Shown in pieces: positions 35,634-45,065 of a stretch of 64,000 nucleotides of DNA. The notes beneath the pieces were generated by a model that was given only the letters and a program-made list of their open reading frames with translations, was not told the origin of the DNA and made no database searches. Source of the stretch: Dyadobacter sp. LHD-138 (lineage in GTDB: Bacteria; Bacteroidota; Bacteroidia; Cytophagales; Spirosomataceae); contig NZ_JAVFVU010000016.1 of assembly GCF_030929615.1 (NCBI RefSeq), positions 62,001-126,000 of the forward strand. The letters run 5' to 3'. Numbering within the stretch: the first letter of the stretch is position 1; the number at the start of each line of letters is the position of its first letter. Both the position numbers and the translations under genes were made by a program.

Positions 35634-37130
35634 ATGATAAATTCGTTACAGAAATCTGCATTTATAGCCATGATGGTTTGTGGACTCGTTTTGTTCCAGT
35701 CGGCTTACGGGCAGACAACGGCTCCTCCAAAAGCAGAAAACACGTATTCCCTTGAAGACTGTATCCGAATCGCGCTGGAATCCAATCCTCAGCTTAAACA
35801 GTCTGAATTACAAGTTCAGACCAACGGAAATACCTACGAGCAGTCGCGCTGGCAGCGTTGGCCGAGCCTGAATTTCAGTGCCGGACAGGGATTCAGTTTC
35901 GGCCGTAACATTGACCCCTTTACCAACCAGTTTGTTCAGCAAAATATTAGCCAAAACAGCTTTCAGCTTGGTGCGAGTGTAGTCCTGTTTAACGGATTCC
36001 AGACTAAAAACAATATTGTCAGAAATGACATCAATCTAAAGGCCAGCCAGAAAGACCTGGATGCGGCACGTAACGATCTGATGCTGAACGTGGCTTTATC
36101 CTATCTTCAGGTAATCAGCAACGAAGAACTCATTGAAGTGGCCAGGCGCCAGGTAGATGCTTCGAACCTGCAGGTGGAACGCACAGCCAAACTGGTAGCC
36201 GCCGGCACGCTGGCAGAAAGCAACCTGCTTGACCTTCGTGCACAGCTGGCAAACGATGAACTTTCACTTGTCAACGCGGAAAACAACCTGGAAACCGCAA
36301 AACTTAATCTGAAACAATACATGAACCTGCCGGGTGCCAATCAGATTAACGTCGTAAAAATACCGGTTGCCGACCCGACACTTCAGGCTTACGATGCGAC
36401 AATTCAGGAAATATACGAGACAGCAATGACCAATCTGCCACAGATGAAAGCAGCGAATCTGCGTGTTGAATCTGCTAAAAAATCAATCGAGATTGCACGG
36501 GGTGTAGCCATGCCGACGTTATCGTTAAACGGCGGATTCAGTACGGCTTTTTCAAGCGCTGCGCCAAAGGAAAGATTCGTTGCCAACGGAACGGGAAGCA
36601 CAACCTATGACATTCCGTCTACAACTTCTTACGTAAGTTACGGCGGTGTAACAGTCCCGGTTATTGAGAAAATTACGACGCCAAACGGAGCGATTCAGCA
36701 TTTCGGATACCTCGACCAACTGAACTTTAACAGAAACCCTTCTATCAGACTGAGTTTGAGTATTCCTATTTTCACTAATTTCCAGGTAAAATATAATGTT
36801 GCCAATGCCAAAATTCAGCAAAAAAATACGGAGTATCAGGCACAGCAGGTTCAGCTGACCATCCGTAAAAATGTGGAACAGGCATATATTGACATGAATA
36901 ATTCGGCCAAACGTTATTCGGCAACGGCCAATCAGGTGCGGGCCTTAACGGAAGCACACCGTGTCGCGCAAGTGCGCTTCGATGTGGGCGCGATCAATTC
37001 GGTTGAGTACAATATTGCGAAAGCGAATCTGGACCGGGCCAACAGCAACCTGATCCAAACAAAATATGATTACGTGTTCAGAACAAAAATCCTCGATTTT
37101 TACATGAACCGTCCCTTGTCTGATTTCTAA
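35634..37130 (+). CDS. TolC-family outer membrane efflux protein
   Basis: The product has 498 residues from ATG 35634. The frame opens at 35478, but the signal peptide (SAFIAMMVCGLVLFQSAYGQ) fixes this start. YSLEDCIRIALESNPQLKQSELQ and the paired long helices (NAENNLETAKLNLKQYMNLPG and KIQQKNTEYQAQQVQLTIRKN) are the TolC repeat layout. It is the outer-membrane channel of a tripartite pump. The periplasmic adaptor follows 65 bases downstream; no ABC or RND pump gene is next to them in the window. Confidence 0.93.
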   Translation: MINSLQKSAFIAMMVCGLVLFQSAYGQTTAPPKAENTYSLEDCIRIALESNPQLKQSELQVQTNGNTYEQSRWQRWPSLNFSAGQGFSFGRNIDPFTNQFVQQNISQNSFQLGASVVLFNGFQTKNNIVRNDINLKASQKDLDAARNDLMLNVALSYLQVISNEELIEVARRQVDASNLQVERTAKLVAAGTLAESNLLDLRAQLANDELSLVNAENNLETAKLNLKQYMNLPGANQINVVKIPVADPTLQAYDATIQEIYETAMTNLPQMKAANLRVESAKKSIEIARGVAMPTLSLNGGFSTAFSSAAPKERFVANGTGSTTYDIPSTTSYVSYGGVTVPVIEKITTPNGAIQHFGYLDQLNFNRNPSIRLSLSIPIFTNFQVKYNVANAKIQQKNTEYQAQQVQLTIRKNVEQAYIDMNNSAKRYSATANQVRALTEAHRVAQVRFDVGAINSVEYNIAKANLDRANSNLIQTKYDYVFRTKILDFYMNRPLSDF

Positions 37131-37195
37131 ATTTAATTGATACGGAGTTTCTGATATCATAAAAAATATAACAACCGTAAACCAAATAATGCATT

Positions 37196-38596
37196 ATGGC
37201 GCGTAAATCTTCAAAAGGAATATGGTGGATTGCAGGAGGTATTGTTGTACTTCTTATTGCCGGGTTAGTCGGTGCAAAACAGGCCGGGTGGATTGGGCAG
37301 CCAAAAGCCACCGAAGTAGAATTTACCAAAGTAAAGGAAGCTGACATCATTGAGCGCGTAAGCGCGTCCGGAAAAGTACAGCCAGAAGTGGAGGTTAAGT
37401 TAAGCCCGGACGTTTCGGGAGAGATCACCAACTTGTACGTTGCCGAAGGCGACTCGGTTGTGAAAGGCCAGCTTTTGTTAAAGATACGTCCGGATAACTA
37501 CGAGTCGTTAATGGCCCGCGCCCAGGCTGCTGTCAATTCCAGCAAGGCAAACCACGAGCAGACTAAAGCGCTGGTTTTGCAGGCAGAAGCCCGTTTGACA
37601 CAATCAAAACTGATTTTTGAACGAAACAAAAAGCTATATAGCGATAAAGTTATCTCAGCCTCGGATTTTGAGCAGTTCAGTTCTAATTATGATATAGCGA
37701 AACAAGACCTTTCTTCTTCGCAGGCTAATGTTTCGGCAGCCGTATTCAATATCAAAAGCGCAGAAGCCAGTCTTCGCGATGCCGCTGAAAACTTGCGTAA
37801 AACGACCATTTTCGCACCGGTTAGCGGAATTGTTTCTTTACTTAATGTAGAAGTCGGTGAACGTGTGGTTGGTACCTCGCAAATGGCAGGAACTGAAATG
37901 ATGCGTATTGCCAACCTGAGCAACATGGAAGTTCGAGTGAATGTGAATGAAAACGACATTGTACGTGTAACACTGGGCGACACGGCTGAAATTGATGTGG
38001 ACGCTTACAGTGCCTCAGGACGCAAGTTTAAGGGTGTCGTAAAAGAAATTGCCAACACCGCCGCCGGACTCGCCTCTTCGTCATCCACTGCCCTGAGCAG
38101 CGCCTCTTCTGATGCGGTAACGGAATTTGAAGTGAAGGTAAAAATCCTTAACGAGTCATTCAGTGACTTAATGGCTCAGAAGAATAAAAAATCCTATCCG
38201 TTCAAACCGGGTATGACTGCTTCGGTGGAAATTACGACGGAAAGAAAAAACAAGGTTATTTCCGTTCCGATCGCAGCGGTAACGACACGCAGCAACACAC
38301 CGGCTCCTGATGAAAAAGATAAAAAACCGGAAAGTTCACAACCCGAAAAACCAAAGAAAGAGGAAGCTATCAAAGAAGTTGTTTTTGTAAGAGTGAACGG
38401 AAAAGCAGAAATGCGTGAGGTGAAAACGGGTATCAGTGACTTCGAAAATATCGAGATTTTATCCGGTCTGAAAAACGGTGACGAAATAATCTCTGGTCCA
38501 TATATTGTTGTGTCTAAAACACTGAAAAACGGAGACTTAGTTGAGTTAAAGAAAAAAGAAGTGAAAAAAGACGAAAAAAAATCAAATGAAAACTAG
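37196..38596 (+). CDS. HlyD/MacA-type periplasmic adaptor
   Basis: The product has 466 residues. One N-terminal membrane anchor (9-28) is followed by a lipoyl-like half (VSASGKVQPEVEVKLSPDVSGEI), a long coiled-coil hairpin (about 95-190) and a beta-barrel (GMTASVEITTERK). A Lys/Glu-rich spacer (EKDKKPESSQPEKPKKEE, about 367-384) interrupts the C-terminal domain and is unusual. It should bridge the TolC-like protein just upstream to an inner-membrane transporter encoded elsewhere. A terminator follows at 38649-38680. Confidence 0.92.
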   Translation: MARKSSKGIWWIAGGIVVLLIAGLVGAKQAGWIGQPKATEVEFTKVKEADIIERVSASGKVQPEVEVKLSPDVSGEITNLYVAEGDSVVKGQLLLKIRPDNYESLMARAQAAVNSSKANHEQTKALVLQAEARLTQSKLIFERNKKLYSDKVISASDFEQFSSNYDIAKQDLSSSQANVSAAVFNIKSAEASLRDAAENLRKTTIFAPVSGIVSLLNVEVGERVVGTSQMAGTEMMRIANLSNMEVRVNVNENDIVRVTLGDTAEIDVDAYSASGRKFKGVVKEIANTAAGLASSSSTALSSASSDAVTEFEVKVKILNESFSDLMAQKNKKSYPFKPGMTASVEITTERKNKVISVPIAAVTTRSNTPAPDEKDKKPESSQPEKPKKEEAIKEVVFVRVNGKAEMREVKTGISDFENIEILSGLKNGDEIISGPYIVVSKTLKNGDLVELKKKEVKKDEKKSNEN

Positions 38597-38648
38597 AACG
38601 GTTACGTTACAACTATGTAATAAGTTCGATTTAGTTTAGGTTAAAAAG

Positions 38649-38680
38649 AAATCCTTGCGGCTTTGCTGCAAGGATTTTTT
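38649..38680 (+). terminator. terminator after the efflux adaptor
   Basis: AAATCCTTGC pairs perfectly with GCAAGGATTT around a 9-base loop, followed by a T run. Confidence 0.85.
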
Positions 38681-38760
38681 ATTTGGCCCTTGCTATTTCA
38701 ATCAAAAACTCTCGAAGTGGCCCAGGAAATAATTCACATAACTAACTGTAAATATTACAG

Positions 38761-39243
38761 TTATACATTACCCCAGACTTCAATAACTGCATAACCAATC
38801 ATTATCAGACAAAGGATTACCTTCATCACAATGCCGGTCAGGAAACCGACAAAGGAACCAACCGCAGATTTCAACGCACTTTTGATTTTTGAGCCGCCTA
38901 TAAGTTCTCCCAGCAACGCGCCCAAAAACGTCCCAACAAACATTCCTATGGCCGGGATAAAAAAGAACCCAACCAGCAAACCGAGCGTTGCGCCAATGGC
39001 CCCATAGCGCGTTCCACCAAATCTCTTCGTGCCCCAGATCGGTATGTAATAATCCAGCACAGCAATCACAATGGTTACAAACCCCAAACTATACAATACG
39101 GTATTGCTGAACTCGGCAAATTTGCTGATGTGTAAAAGGATAAGTCCGGCAAAACTCAGCGGAGGTCCGGGAAGCGGAAGAATAGCGCCGGCCAAACCGG
39201 TTAACAAACAGGCAATACCGGCAACAAAAAGCAAAATATCCAT
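38761..39243 (-). CDS. DUF456 membrane protein
   Basis: The product is a 160-residue hydrophobic protein with Gly-rich repeated membrane segments: LTGLAGAILPLPGPPLSFAGL, then IPIWGTKRFGGTRYGAIGATLG and FIPAIGMFVGTFLGALLGELI. This is the DUF456 pattern, small glycine-zipper membrane proteins of unknown function. It stands alone, transcribed away from the saccharopine-like gene. Confidence 0.88.
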   Translation of the reverse strand: MDILLFVAGIACLLTGLAGAILPLPGPPLSFAGLILLHISKFAEFSNTVLYSLGFVTIVIAVLDYYIPIWGTKRFGGTRYGAIGATLGLLVGFFFIPAIGMFVGTFLGALLGELIGGSKIKSALKSAVGSFVGFLTGIVMKVILCLIMIGYAVIEVWGNV

Positions 39244-39475
39244 GGTGGGTCGGTTAAATTAATAATGAATTAACAAAAAAACATTTGGTCGTCCTATCTT
39301 TGCGGTTGAAAAGACGATTCGTCCGGAATGTTGTGCTTTTGCATAAACCGATCTGAGCCTTATCGTTAGAAATTTGGGAGCAAGTCGTTATCCGGCACGG
39401 ACCATTCAGGATTCTTTGCAGATAAAACTGACTCACTTATTCAAACATTCACCCAATTATTCATTAAAAAAACAC

Positions 39476-40693
39476 ATGTCCAAAGTTCTTATTATTGGTG
39501 CCGGCGGCGTCGGAAGTGTGGTGGCGCATAAATGTGCATTGAACAGCCATGTATTTACAAGCATCATGCTAGCCAGCCGTACAAAATCAAAGTGCGACAA
39601 AATAGCTGGTGAAATCAAGGAAATGCACGGAGTTGATATCGAAACGGCACAGGTTGATGCTGATATCGTTGCTGAAACTGTGATGCTTATCAAGCGCTTC
39701 CAGCCAAAATTGCTTATCAATGTTGCCCTTCCTTATCAGGATCTGACGATCATGGAGGCTTGTCTGGAAACAGGAGTGCATTATTTGGACACCGCCAATT
39801 ACGAACCAAAAGATGTTGCCAAATTTGAATATAGCTGGCAATGGGCATATCAGCAGCGCTTTAAAGATGCTGGCTTGATGGCTTTGCTGGGTTGTGGTTT
39901 TGACCCGGGCGTTACCCAGGTTTTCACTGCTTATGCCAACAAACATTATTTCGATGAAATGCATTATCTGGACATCATCGACTGTAACGCCGGTGACCAC
40001 GGAAAAGCATTTGCTACCAATTTCAACCCGGAAATCAATATCCGCGAGATCACTCAGCCAGGCCGCTACTGGGAAAATGGAGAATGGGTTGAAATAGAAG
40101 CCATGTCGATTCATAAACCCATCGAATATCCTGGAATCGGGCCGAAAGAAAGTTATGTGCTTTACCACGAAGAACTTGAATCGCTGGTAAAAAACTTCCC
40201 AACCTTGAAACGTGCGCGCTTCTGGATGACATTCGGACAAGCGTACATCACGCACTTAAACGTGCTTGAAAACGTGGGCATGACGAGTATCAAGCCGATT
40301 AAATTCAACGGAATGGATATCGTTCCGCTGGAATTCCTGAAAGCAGTGCTTCCTGCTCCTGATTCGCTGGGCGAAAATTATTCAGGACAAACTTCAATTG
40401 GCTGCCAAATCAAAGGGATTAAGGACGGTGAAGAAACCACTTATTACGTTTGGAATAATTGTGACCACGCCGCATGTTACAAAGAAGTGAAAGCGCAGGC
40501 TGTAAGCTATACAACAGGTGTTCCGGCGATGATCGGTGCCATGCTGATGCTGACCAACGAAGAGTGGATGAAGCCAGGTGTTTGGAACTGCGAGGAATTA
40601 AACCCGGATCCATTCATGGCGCATTTAAATACACAGGGCTTGCCGTGGAACGAACAGAATAACGTTTCGCTTCCGCACGAATATCCTGCATAA
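39476..40693 (+). CDS. carboxynorspermidine-synthase-like saccharopine dehydrogenase
   Basis: The product has 405 residues from ATG 39476 (the frame is open earlier, but the Rossmann start MSKVLIIGAGGVGSVVAHK fixes it). LLGCGFDPGVTQVFTAY, HGKAFATNFNPEINIREI, MTFGQAYITHL and the C-terminal GVPAMIGAMLM follow. This is the saccharopine dehydrogenase family member common in Bacteroidota, related to carboxy(nor)spermidine dehydrogenase, which joins aspartate semialdehyde to a diamine using NADPH for spermidine synthesis. The matching decarboxylase is not in the window. A 12-bp terminator follows. Confidence 0.88.
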   Translation: MSKVLIIGAGGVGSVVAHKCALNSHVFTSIMLASRTKSKCDKIAGEIKEMHGVDIETAQVDADIVAETVMLIKRFQPKLLINVALPYQDLTIMEACLETGVHYLDTANYEPKDVAKFEYSWQWAYQQRFKDAGLMALLGCGFDPGVTQVFTAYANKHYFDEMHYLDIIDCNAGDHGKAFATNFNPEINIREITQPGRYWENGEWVEIEAMSIHKPIEYPGIGPKESYVLYHEELESLVKNFPTLKRARFWMTFGQAYITHLNVLENVGMTSIKPIKFNGMDIVPLEFLKAVLPAPDSLGENYSGQTSIGCQIKGIKDGEETTYYVWNNCDHAACYKEVKAQAVSYTTGVPAMIGAMLMLTNEEWMKPGVWNCEELNPDPFMAHLNTQGLPWNEQNNVSLPHEYPA

Positions 40694-40730
40694 GGAAAAA
40701 TAATAAATAAAGAGCAAATGCTCTAAAGCC

Positions 40731-40780
40731 GGAGAAGTCAAGTTTTGGAAACGGGGACGCCCAGTCTTGACTTCTCCTTT
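40731..40780. terminator. bidirectional terminator between 39476-40693 and folB
   Basis: GGAGAAGTCAAG (40731-40742) and CTTGACTTCTCC (40766-40777) pair perfectly over 12 bp around a 23-base loop, then TTT. It lies between convergent genes. Confidence 0.85.
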
Positions 40781-40784
40781 AAAC

Positions 40785-41135
40785 TCATCCTTCCATCGTA
40801 ATCGTAGCCCGGGTGCAAACCCCTCCTATCGGCGGATTAAACTTGGATACCCGCACAATCACCTGCTGTACATCCGGATAATGTTCCCTCACGCTGGCAA
40901 TCACCTTGAAACCGATATGTTCCAATAACTTGGCCGGTTCCTGCATCACTTTTGCCGCGATCTGATATAATGTTTCATAGTTAACCGTCGCACTTAACTT
41001 ATCCTTCACCGCAGCCTCTATGAAATCAGTATTGATTGTGATATCCAGCGCATATTTATTACCAATTCTCTGCTCTTCGGGATAATAACCGTGGTAAGCA
41101 AAAAACTCTAACCCTTCTAATGAGATCGTACCCAA
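40785..41135 (-). CDS. folB: dihydroneopterin aldolase
   Basis: The product has 116 residues, the normal FolB length. LEGLEFFAYHGYYPEEQRIGN (residues 6-26) has the catalytic-Tyr/His region, NYETLYQI and LEHIGFKVI hold the conserved Glu residues, and VRVSKFNPPIGG closes the fold. It cleaves dihydroneopterin to 6-hydroxymethyl-dihydropterin in folate synthesis. It follows the DivIVA-like gene by 6 bases on the same strand, so they are cotranscribed. Confidence 0.93.
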   Translation of the reverse strand: MGTISLEGLEFFAYHGYYPEEQRIGNKYALDITINTDFIEAAVKDKLSATVNYETLYQIAAKVMQEPAKLLEHIGFKVIASVREHYPDVQQVIVRVSKFNPPIGGVCTRATITMEG

Positions 41136-41141
41136 TGTAAA

Positions 41142-42131
41142 TTATATTTGGTCAAAAAATGATCCGCCTGTACTTTTGGGCAAAACCGGTTCCTGAGATT
41201 TCTCCTTAAACGTATTTTGAGCTTCACGGGGTGATGCAGTTTCACGCGCTCTTTCGGCAGACTTATGCATTTCAGCCAAAGCTTCCGTAGCCGCATCCGC
41301 CGCACTCAGTTCTTCTTTTTTCGCAACAGGTTCCGGCTCCTCTTCAACGACGGCTTCAACCACGGGTAAAATTTCCTCTTCAACCAATTCTATCTCTTCG
41401 GCAGCCGGTTCTTCTATCCGTATTGCTTCTTCTTCCGGCGCTGAAACGATTTCCAGGGCAACATCCGGAACTATTTCTTCCTCAGTTTCTGTAAGTTCTT
41501 CCTCAACAGGTTCAGGAGCGACATACTGACTAATCGGAGTTCCTTTTTTAGGGATTTCAATCTCAGCCACATGTTGCTTGATCTCTTCCATCTTATTCAG
41601 AACAGACTCCTTGTCATATTTATTTTCGAAACGTCCAACGGTTTCAATCGTGTTATTAGCCAGGGACGAAAGCTGTACGACCAGATTGTCTCTGAAATTT
41701 TCAATAGCGCGGAAATCACGCTCCTGATTTTTAATTTCAAGTGCAAAATCTTCTTTAAATTTCTTCAGACGGTTCTCCGTTTCCAGGATGACCTGATTCG
41801 TCCTTTGCTCCGCCTCTTCAATCATGCTGTCGGCTTTTACCTTCGACTCCTCAACCCTTTTATCAGCCGCCTCAATCGCCTCTTTTTCAATCTGTCTGCT
41901 GACATCCTCCGCGGATTTAAGCGTACGAAAAAGTGTTGATTCGATATCTTTTAATTTACTAAGTTCCTTTTCTGCATATTCCAACTGCATTTTCAGCATG
42001 CTGTTCTCACTCGAAAAGCGCTCCCATTCCTGCGATAAAGAGTTAAGAAATGCATCAACTTCATCAGGATTGTAACCTCTGAAAATTTTTTCAAACGTAT
42101 GTTTACGTATGTCTATTGCCGAAATTTTCAT
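41142..42131 (-). CDS. DivIVA-domain coiled-coil protein
   Basis: The product has 329 residues. The N-terminus MKISAIDIRKHTFEKIFRGY, then NPDEVDAFL (to residue 29), is the DivIVA signature, followed by coiled coil to about residue 190. A very acidic tail (VEEELTETEEEIVPDV and similar Glu runs, 205-275) and a conserved-looking end (GGSFFDQI) follow. DivIVA proteins sense membrane curvature and recruit partners at division sites or poles; this role is inferred. It lies directly upstream of folB. Confidence 0.88.
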   Translation of the reverse strand: MKISAIDIRKHTFEKIFRGYNPDEVDAFLNSLSQEWERFSSENSMLKMQLEYAEKELSKLKDIESTLFRTLKSAEDVSRQIEKEAIEAADKRVEESKVKADSMIEEAEQRTNQVILETENRLKKFKEDFALEIKNQERDFRAIENFRDNLVVQLSSLANNTIETVGRFENKYDKESVLNKMEEIKQHVAEIEIPKKGTPISQYVAPEPVEEELTETEEEIVPDVALEIVSAPEEEAIRIEEPAAEEIELVEEEILPVVEAVVEEEPEPVAKKEELSAADAATEALAEMHKSAERARETASPREAQNTFKEKSQEPVLPKSTGGSFFDQI

Positions 42132-42233
42132 GATGGATATATGCTTTAATTTTTAATTCGTAACAGTCGTCTAAGATAAAGACATATCCTGTACATTTCA
42201 AAGTATTTGCTACAATTACACTTTTAAGCCATA

Positions 42234-43136
42234 TTATATGGCTACTTCCCAAACGGAGATCATCCGGTCGTCACTGCACGATACCAGCTGATTTTCATAG
42301 TCTGTCCAGAGCAATTTATTGACCGAAGTAGCATGCCCCGCAAGCCTCGACCGGTCAATAATTTTTTTCAGCCTGAATGTCTCCGCGTCCCATAACTTAA
42401 TGGACTTGTCCATGCTGCAGGTGGCAAAAAATTTCCCATCCGGACTGAACGTCACATGATTCACCGCATACATGTGTGCCGCGATGTCTGTTACCGGCGC
42501 ATAACCGCTATTGACATCCCAGATTTTCAGGTGCGCATCACGACCGGTTGAGAAAAGATAATTTCCATCCGGAGCATATTGAACGGAAAAAACAGAATTT
42601 GTGTGTGCGGAAATTGTCTTTTTTAATTTAAAACCTTCAAAATCGAAGATATGAACATTAAAATCACTGTCGCCCACTGCAAATTCTCCCGTGCCAGGAT
42701 TCACAGCAATGGACCTCACACTGTTGTTGGCCACCTTGATATATTTCTGAATGGCGAGTGAGGCCACGTCCATCACGGCAATTACGCCATCACCCAAAGC
42801 AAGCAATGCCTTATTATCCCAGATCTTGATATCAAAAATCTGGGATGCGGTCACCTTTGACGAATATTCTATTTTATTGTTAACGGTGTCCAGCACCTGA
42901 ATCCCTTCAAAATTTTGTCCTATCCAGAGAAATTTGCTGGCCTCGTCAAAACACAGCGCATAAACCGAAACACCTGCGCGCGCGACCAGTTTGCCCAGAT
43001 CCGGTTTTTTCAAATCCCATTCAATCACAAAACCATCACCGCCCGCAGAATAAAAGCCATGGGATGAATTATTAGAAATAATTGTATAAACGCTGTCGCG
43101 ATGACCGGAAAAAGTGTCTACTTTGCGAATAATCAT
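42234..43136 (-). CDS. WD40-repeat protein
   Basis: The product has 300 residues and is built of about seven WD40 blades. The clearest are near the C-terminus: HTNSVFSVQYAPDGNYLFSTGRD, KIWDVNSG, then HVTFSPDGKFFATCSMDKSIKLWDAET and QLVSCSDDRMISVWEV. No signal peptide is seen, so it is probably a cytoplasmic scaffold with no known partner. It precedes the DivIVA-like gene on the same strand (102-base gap). Confidence 0.9.
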   Translation of the reverse strand: MIIRKVDTFSGHRDSVYTIISNNSSHGFYSAGGDGFVIEWDLKKPDLGKLVARAGVSVYALCFDEASKFLWIGQNFEGIQVLDTVNNKIEYSSKVTASQIFDIKIWDNKALLALGDGVIAVMDVASLAIQKYIKVANNSVRSIAVNPGTGEFAVGDSDFNVHIFDFEGFKLKKTISAHTNSVFSVQYAPDGNYLFSTGRDAHLKIWDVNSGYAPVTDIAAHMYAVNHVTFSPDGKFFATCSMDKSIKLWDAETFRLKKIIDRSRLAGHATSVNKLLWTDYENQLVSCSDDRMISVWEVAI

Positions 43137-43371
43137 TTTTGGATAGCTCTTAGCAGCTAGCTATTGGCGGTTAGTATTGGGCAATTAAAAATTACTGGTA
43201 AATAAACCATTAAATTGCCTTTGTAAATTTAAATAAATATCGGGACGTTATCTTACGATCAAATAAGTCGCTGGAAATTAATCCCCTTTAAAATAACGAT
43301 AACTGGTCAGCGCAAACTAAAGGTAATGCCCCGCAGCAAAAAGCCTGGACCGAATCTTAAACAGAATAATT

Positions 43372-44007
43372 ATGCCCCTCGTTCATTCCGAAAAGATTGA
43401 AGAGACTAGTACCCTGCTACTCTGGAAACTGACAGAAACCGAAGATGAACTTCATACGATTTTAGGTTCTTCCTATAATTCGGAAGACCTTGACACCATT
43501 TCCCATCCACAAAAACAACGTGAATGGCTGGCCAGCCGTCTGCTGATTAAAATACTCGTTGAACAATTCGGGCTTCTATATGAGGGCACCCACAAAGATG
43601 AGCATGGGAAGGCTTTTTTGGTCAATAACGCTTCGCACATTTCAATCACACACACCTTCGACTATGTTGCGGCAGTGATCAACCCTTCCGCACCGGTTGG
43701 CATCGATATGGAAAAGACTGATCCCAAACTTCAGAGAACCTCCAGAAAATATCTTTCGGAACCGGAATTTACGCACGCCGAAAACGAACTTGCCACACTC
43801 TGCATGTATTGGTGCGCCAAGGAGGCGATCTACAAATTATACGGAAAAAAGAAAATTAGCTTTAGAAATTCGATTTATATCCAACCGTTTACGAAATCGC
43901 AACGCCTTATCCAGGGCATCCTGACAGACGACGAGGAAGACCTTCAGATCAATTCTCCAATCCATATCCGCTGGTTCGAAGATTACTGTCTGGCCGTGTC
44001 TGTTTAA
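43372..44007 (+). CDS. 4'-phosphopantetheinyl transferase superfamily protein
   Basis: The product has 211 residues. The magnesium-binding pair is in G110-I-D112-M-E114 and the third motif W147-C-A-K150-E151-A-I-Y-K. HISITHTFDYVAAVI supplies the CoA-binding histidine region. This is the Sfp/AcpT-type family that loads carrier proteins with phosphopantetheine. No polyketide or peptide synthetase is in the window, so it may serve acyl carrier protein or a remote cluster. It converges with the SirB1-like gene. Confidence 0.9.
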   Translation: MPLVHSEKIEETSTLLLWKLTETEDELHTILGSSYNSEDLDTISHPQKQREWLASRLLIKILVEQFGLLYEGTHKDEHGKAFLVNNASHISITHTFDYVAAVINPSAPVGIDMEKTDPKLQRTSRKYLSEPEFTHAENELATLCMYWCAKEAIYKLYGKKKISFRNSIYIQPFTKSQRLIQGILTDDEEDLQINSPIHIRWFEDYCLAVSV

Positions 44008-44014
44008 ATATCGC

Positions 44015-44851
44015 CTAACTTTCCAGCGTCGACCGGAGAATATCTTCTACCTCCTTGATTTTTTCCTGCTCCCCTGTTTTTTCGTAAGATAAAATCAGGT
44101 TCCGCAGCACACGCTGGATAATTTCCAGGTTTGTACAAGGATGATAAAAAATCTCTTTCGGCTTGATATTCAACTGCGCGATATAGTGGTCAATATCGGT
44201 TTTAGAGAAAATGATTCCCCGGTTGAATACATTGATATAAAATTGTGTATTGTCGCTTTTATAGGTCAGCACAAACAAGTTTGGCAGGTTTACCCCATAA
44301 ACGGGCAACCCGAGTTTTCTGGCGATCAGCAAATAAATCACACATAATGTGATCGGGTTGCCCCGGCGGTTTTCCAACACCACATTGATCATTGAGTTCG
44401 ACGGCGAGTGAAAACTCTTGGTATTGGCCGCAAAATTCATCGCCCCAAAAAAGATGCTGTTGATCCGTTTGATCTGGTCAATCGGGTTCATTTCCTCCTG
44501 AAACTGTATCCAGATATCATAGTAAAGCTGCTCAATCGTAGTTTTCAGATTATCCAGCGAAAGTTCAGGATAATGATACGTCGACAGTATCCACATACCT
44601 TCCAGTAAATCCAGGCCGCCACCATTTTTCCAGGCCTGTAACCTTTCATTCATGATGTTTAACTGAAGCTCATGAATAAGCTCTTCCAGTTTACGCTGAA
44701 GGATTGGGTTAAAGCTTTCCTCCCATTCTGTTTCCAGAAAAGGGATCACGTTTCCTCCTAATGATAAGATCTTCCCCTCAACGTGCTGAGTTACTTCATG
44801 ATCTTCGTCATCAAGTAAGGATATCAGCGCTTTTATTTCTCTCTTGTTCAT
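44015..44851 (-). CDS. SirB1-like transglutaminase-family protein
   Basis: The product has 278 residues. The central SFHSPSNSMINVVLENRRGNPITLCVIYLLIARKLGLPVYGVNLPNLFVL is the SirB1/transglutaminase-like core (Cys, then NLP motif). The N-terminal part (3-85) is helical with HEAT-like character. Bacterial SirB1-like proteins have no settled role. Only 7 bases separate its stop from the convergent transferase gene. Confidence 0.88.
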   Translation of the reverse strand: MNKREIKALISLLDDEDHEVTQHVEGKILSLGGNVIPFLETEWEESFNPILQRKLEELIHELQLNIMNERLQAWKNGGGLDLLEGMWILSTYHYPELSLDNLKTTIEQLYYDIWIQFQEEMNPIDQIKRINSIFFGAMNFAANTKSFHSPSNSMINVVLENRRGNPITLCVIYLLIARKLGLPVYGVNLPNLFVLTYKSDNTQFYINVFNRGIIFSKTDIDHYIAQLNIKPKEIFYHPCTNLEIIQRVLRNLILSYEKTGEQEKIKEVEDILRSTLES

Positions 44852-44923
44852 TTTCTGTCGAATCAGCTTTTAACAACCAACGGATAAATAAAAACATTTT
44901 TTTTTTATGGACGTCAAATTTTC

Positions 44924-44931
44924 TACTTTTG
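44924..44931 (+). promoter_or_regulatory. -7 element of the galE-rfbB-rfbA run
   Basis: TACTTTTG matches the Bacteroidota -7 consensus, 134 bases before the galE ATG. The -33 box would fall in a T run near 44901. Confidence 0.45.
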
Positions 44932-45065
44932 CCCGGAAAAAATTTGTGTTTTGAAGCCTGGTTTTACAATAAATATCGCTTTAAAATTCAGTTTTTGAAA
45001 GCGAAAAATGAAACTTTTCAAAACAATTCACATACTGGCCACCTATTCTTTTTAAGAGCATTCCT

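Noticed and set aside
39587..40255. 222-residue minus-strand frame inside the saccharopine-dehydrogenase-like gene
   Set aside because: It lies wholly within a well-supported gene on the other strand and has no recognisable motif; it is a coding shadow.
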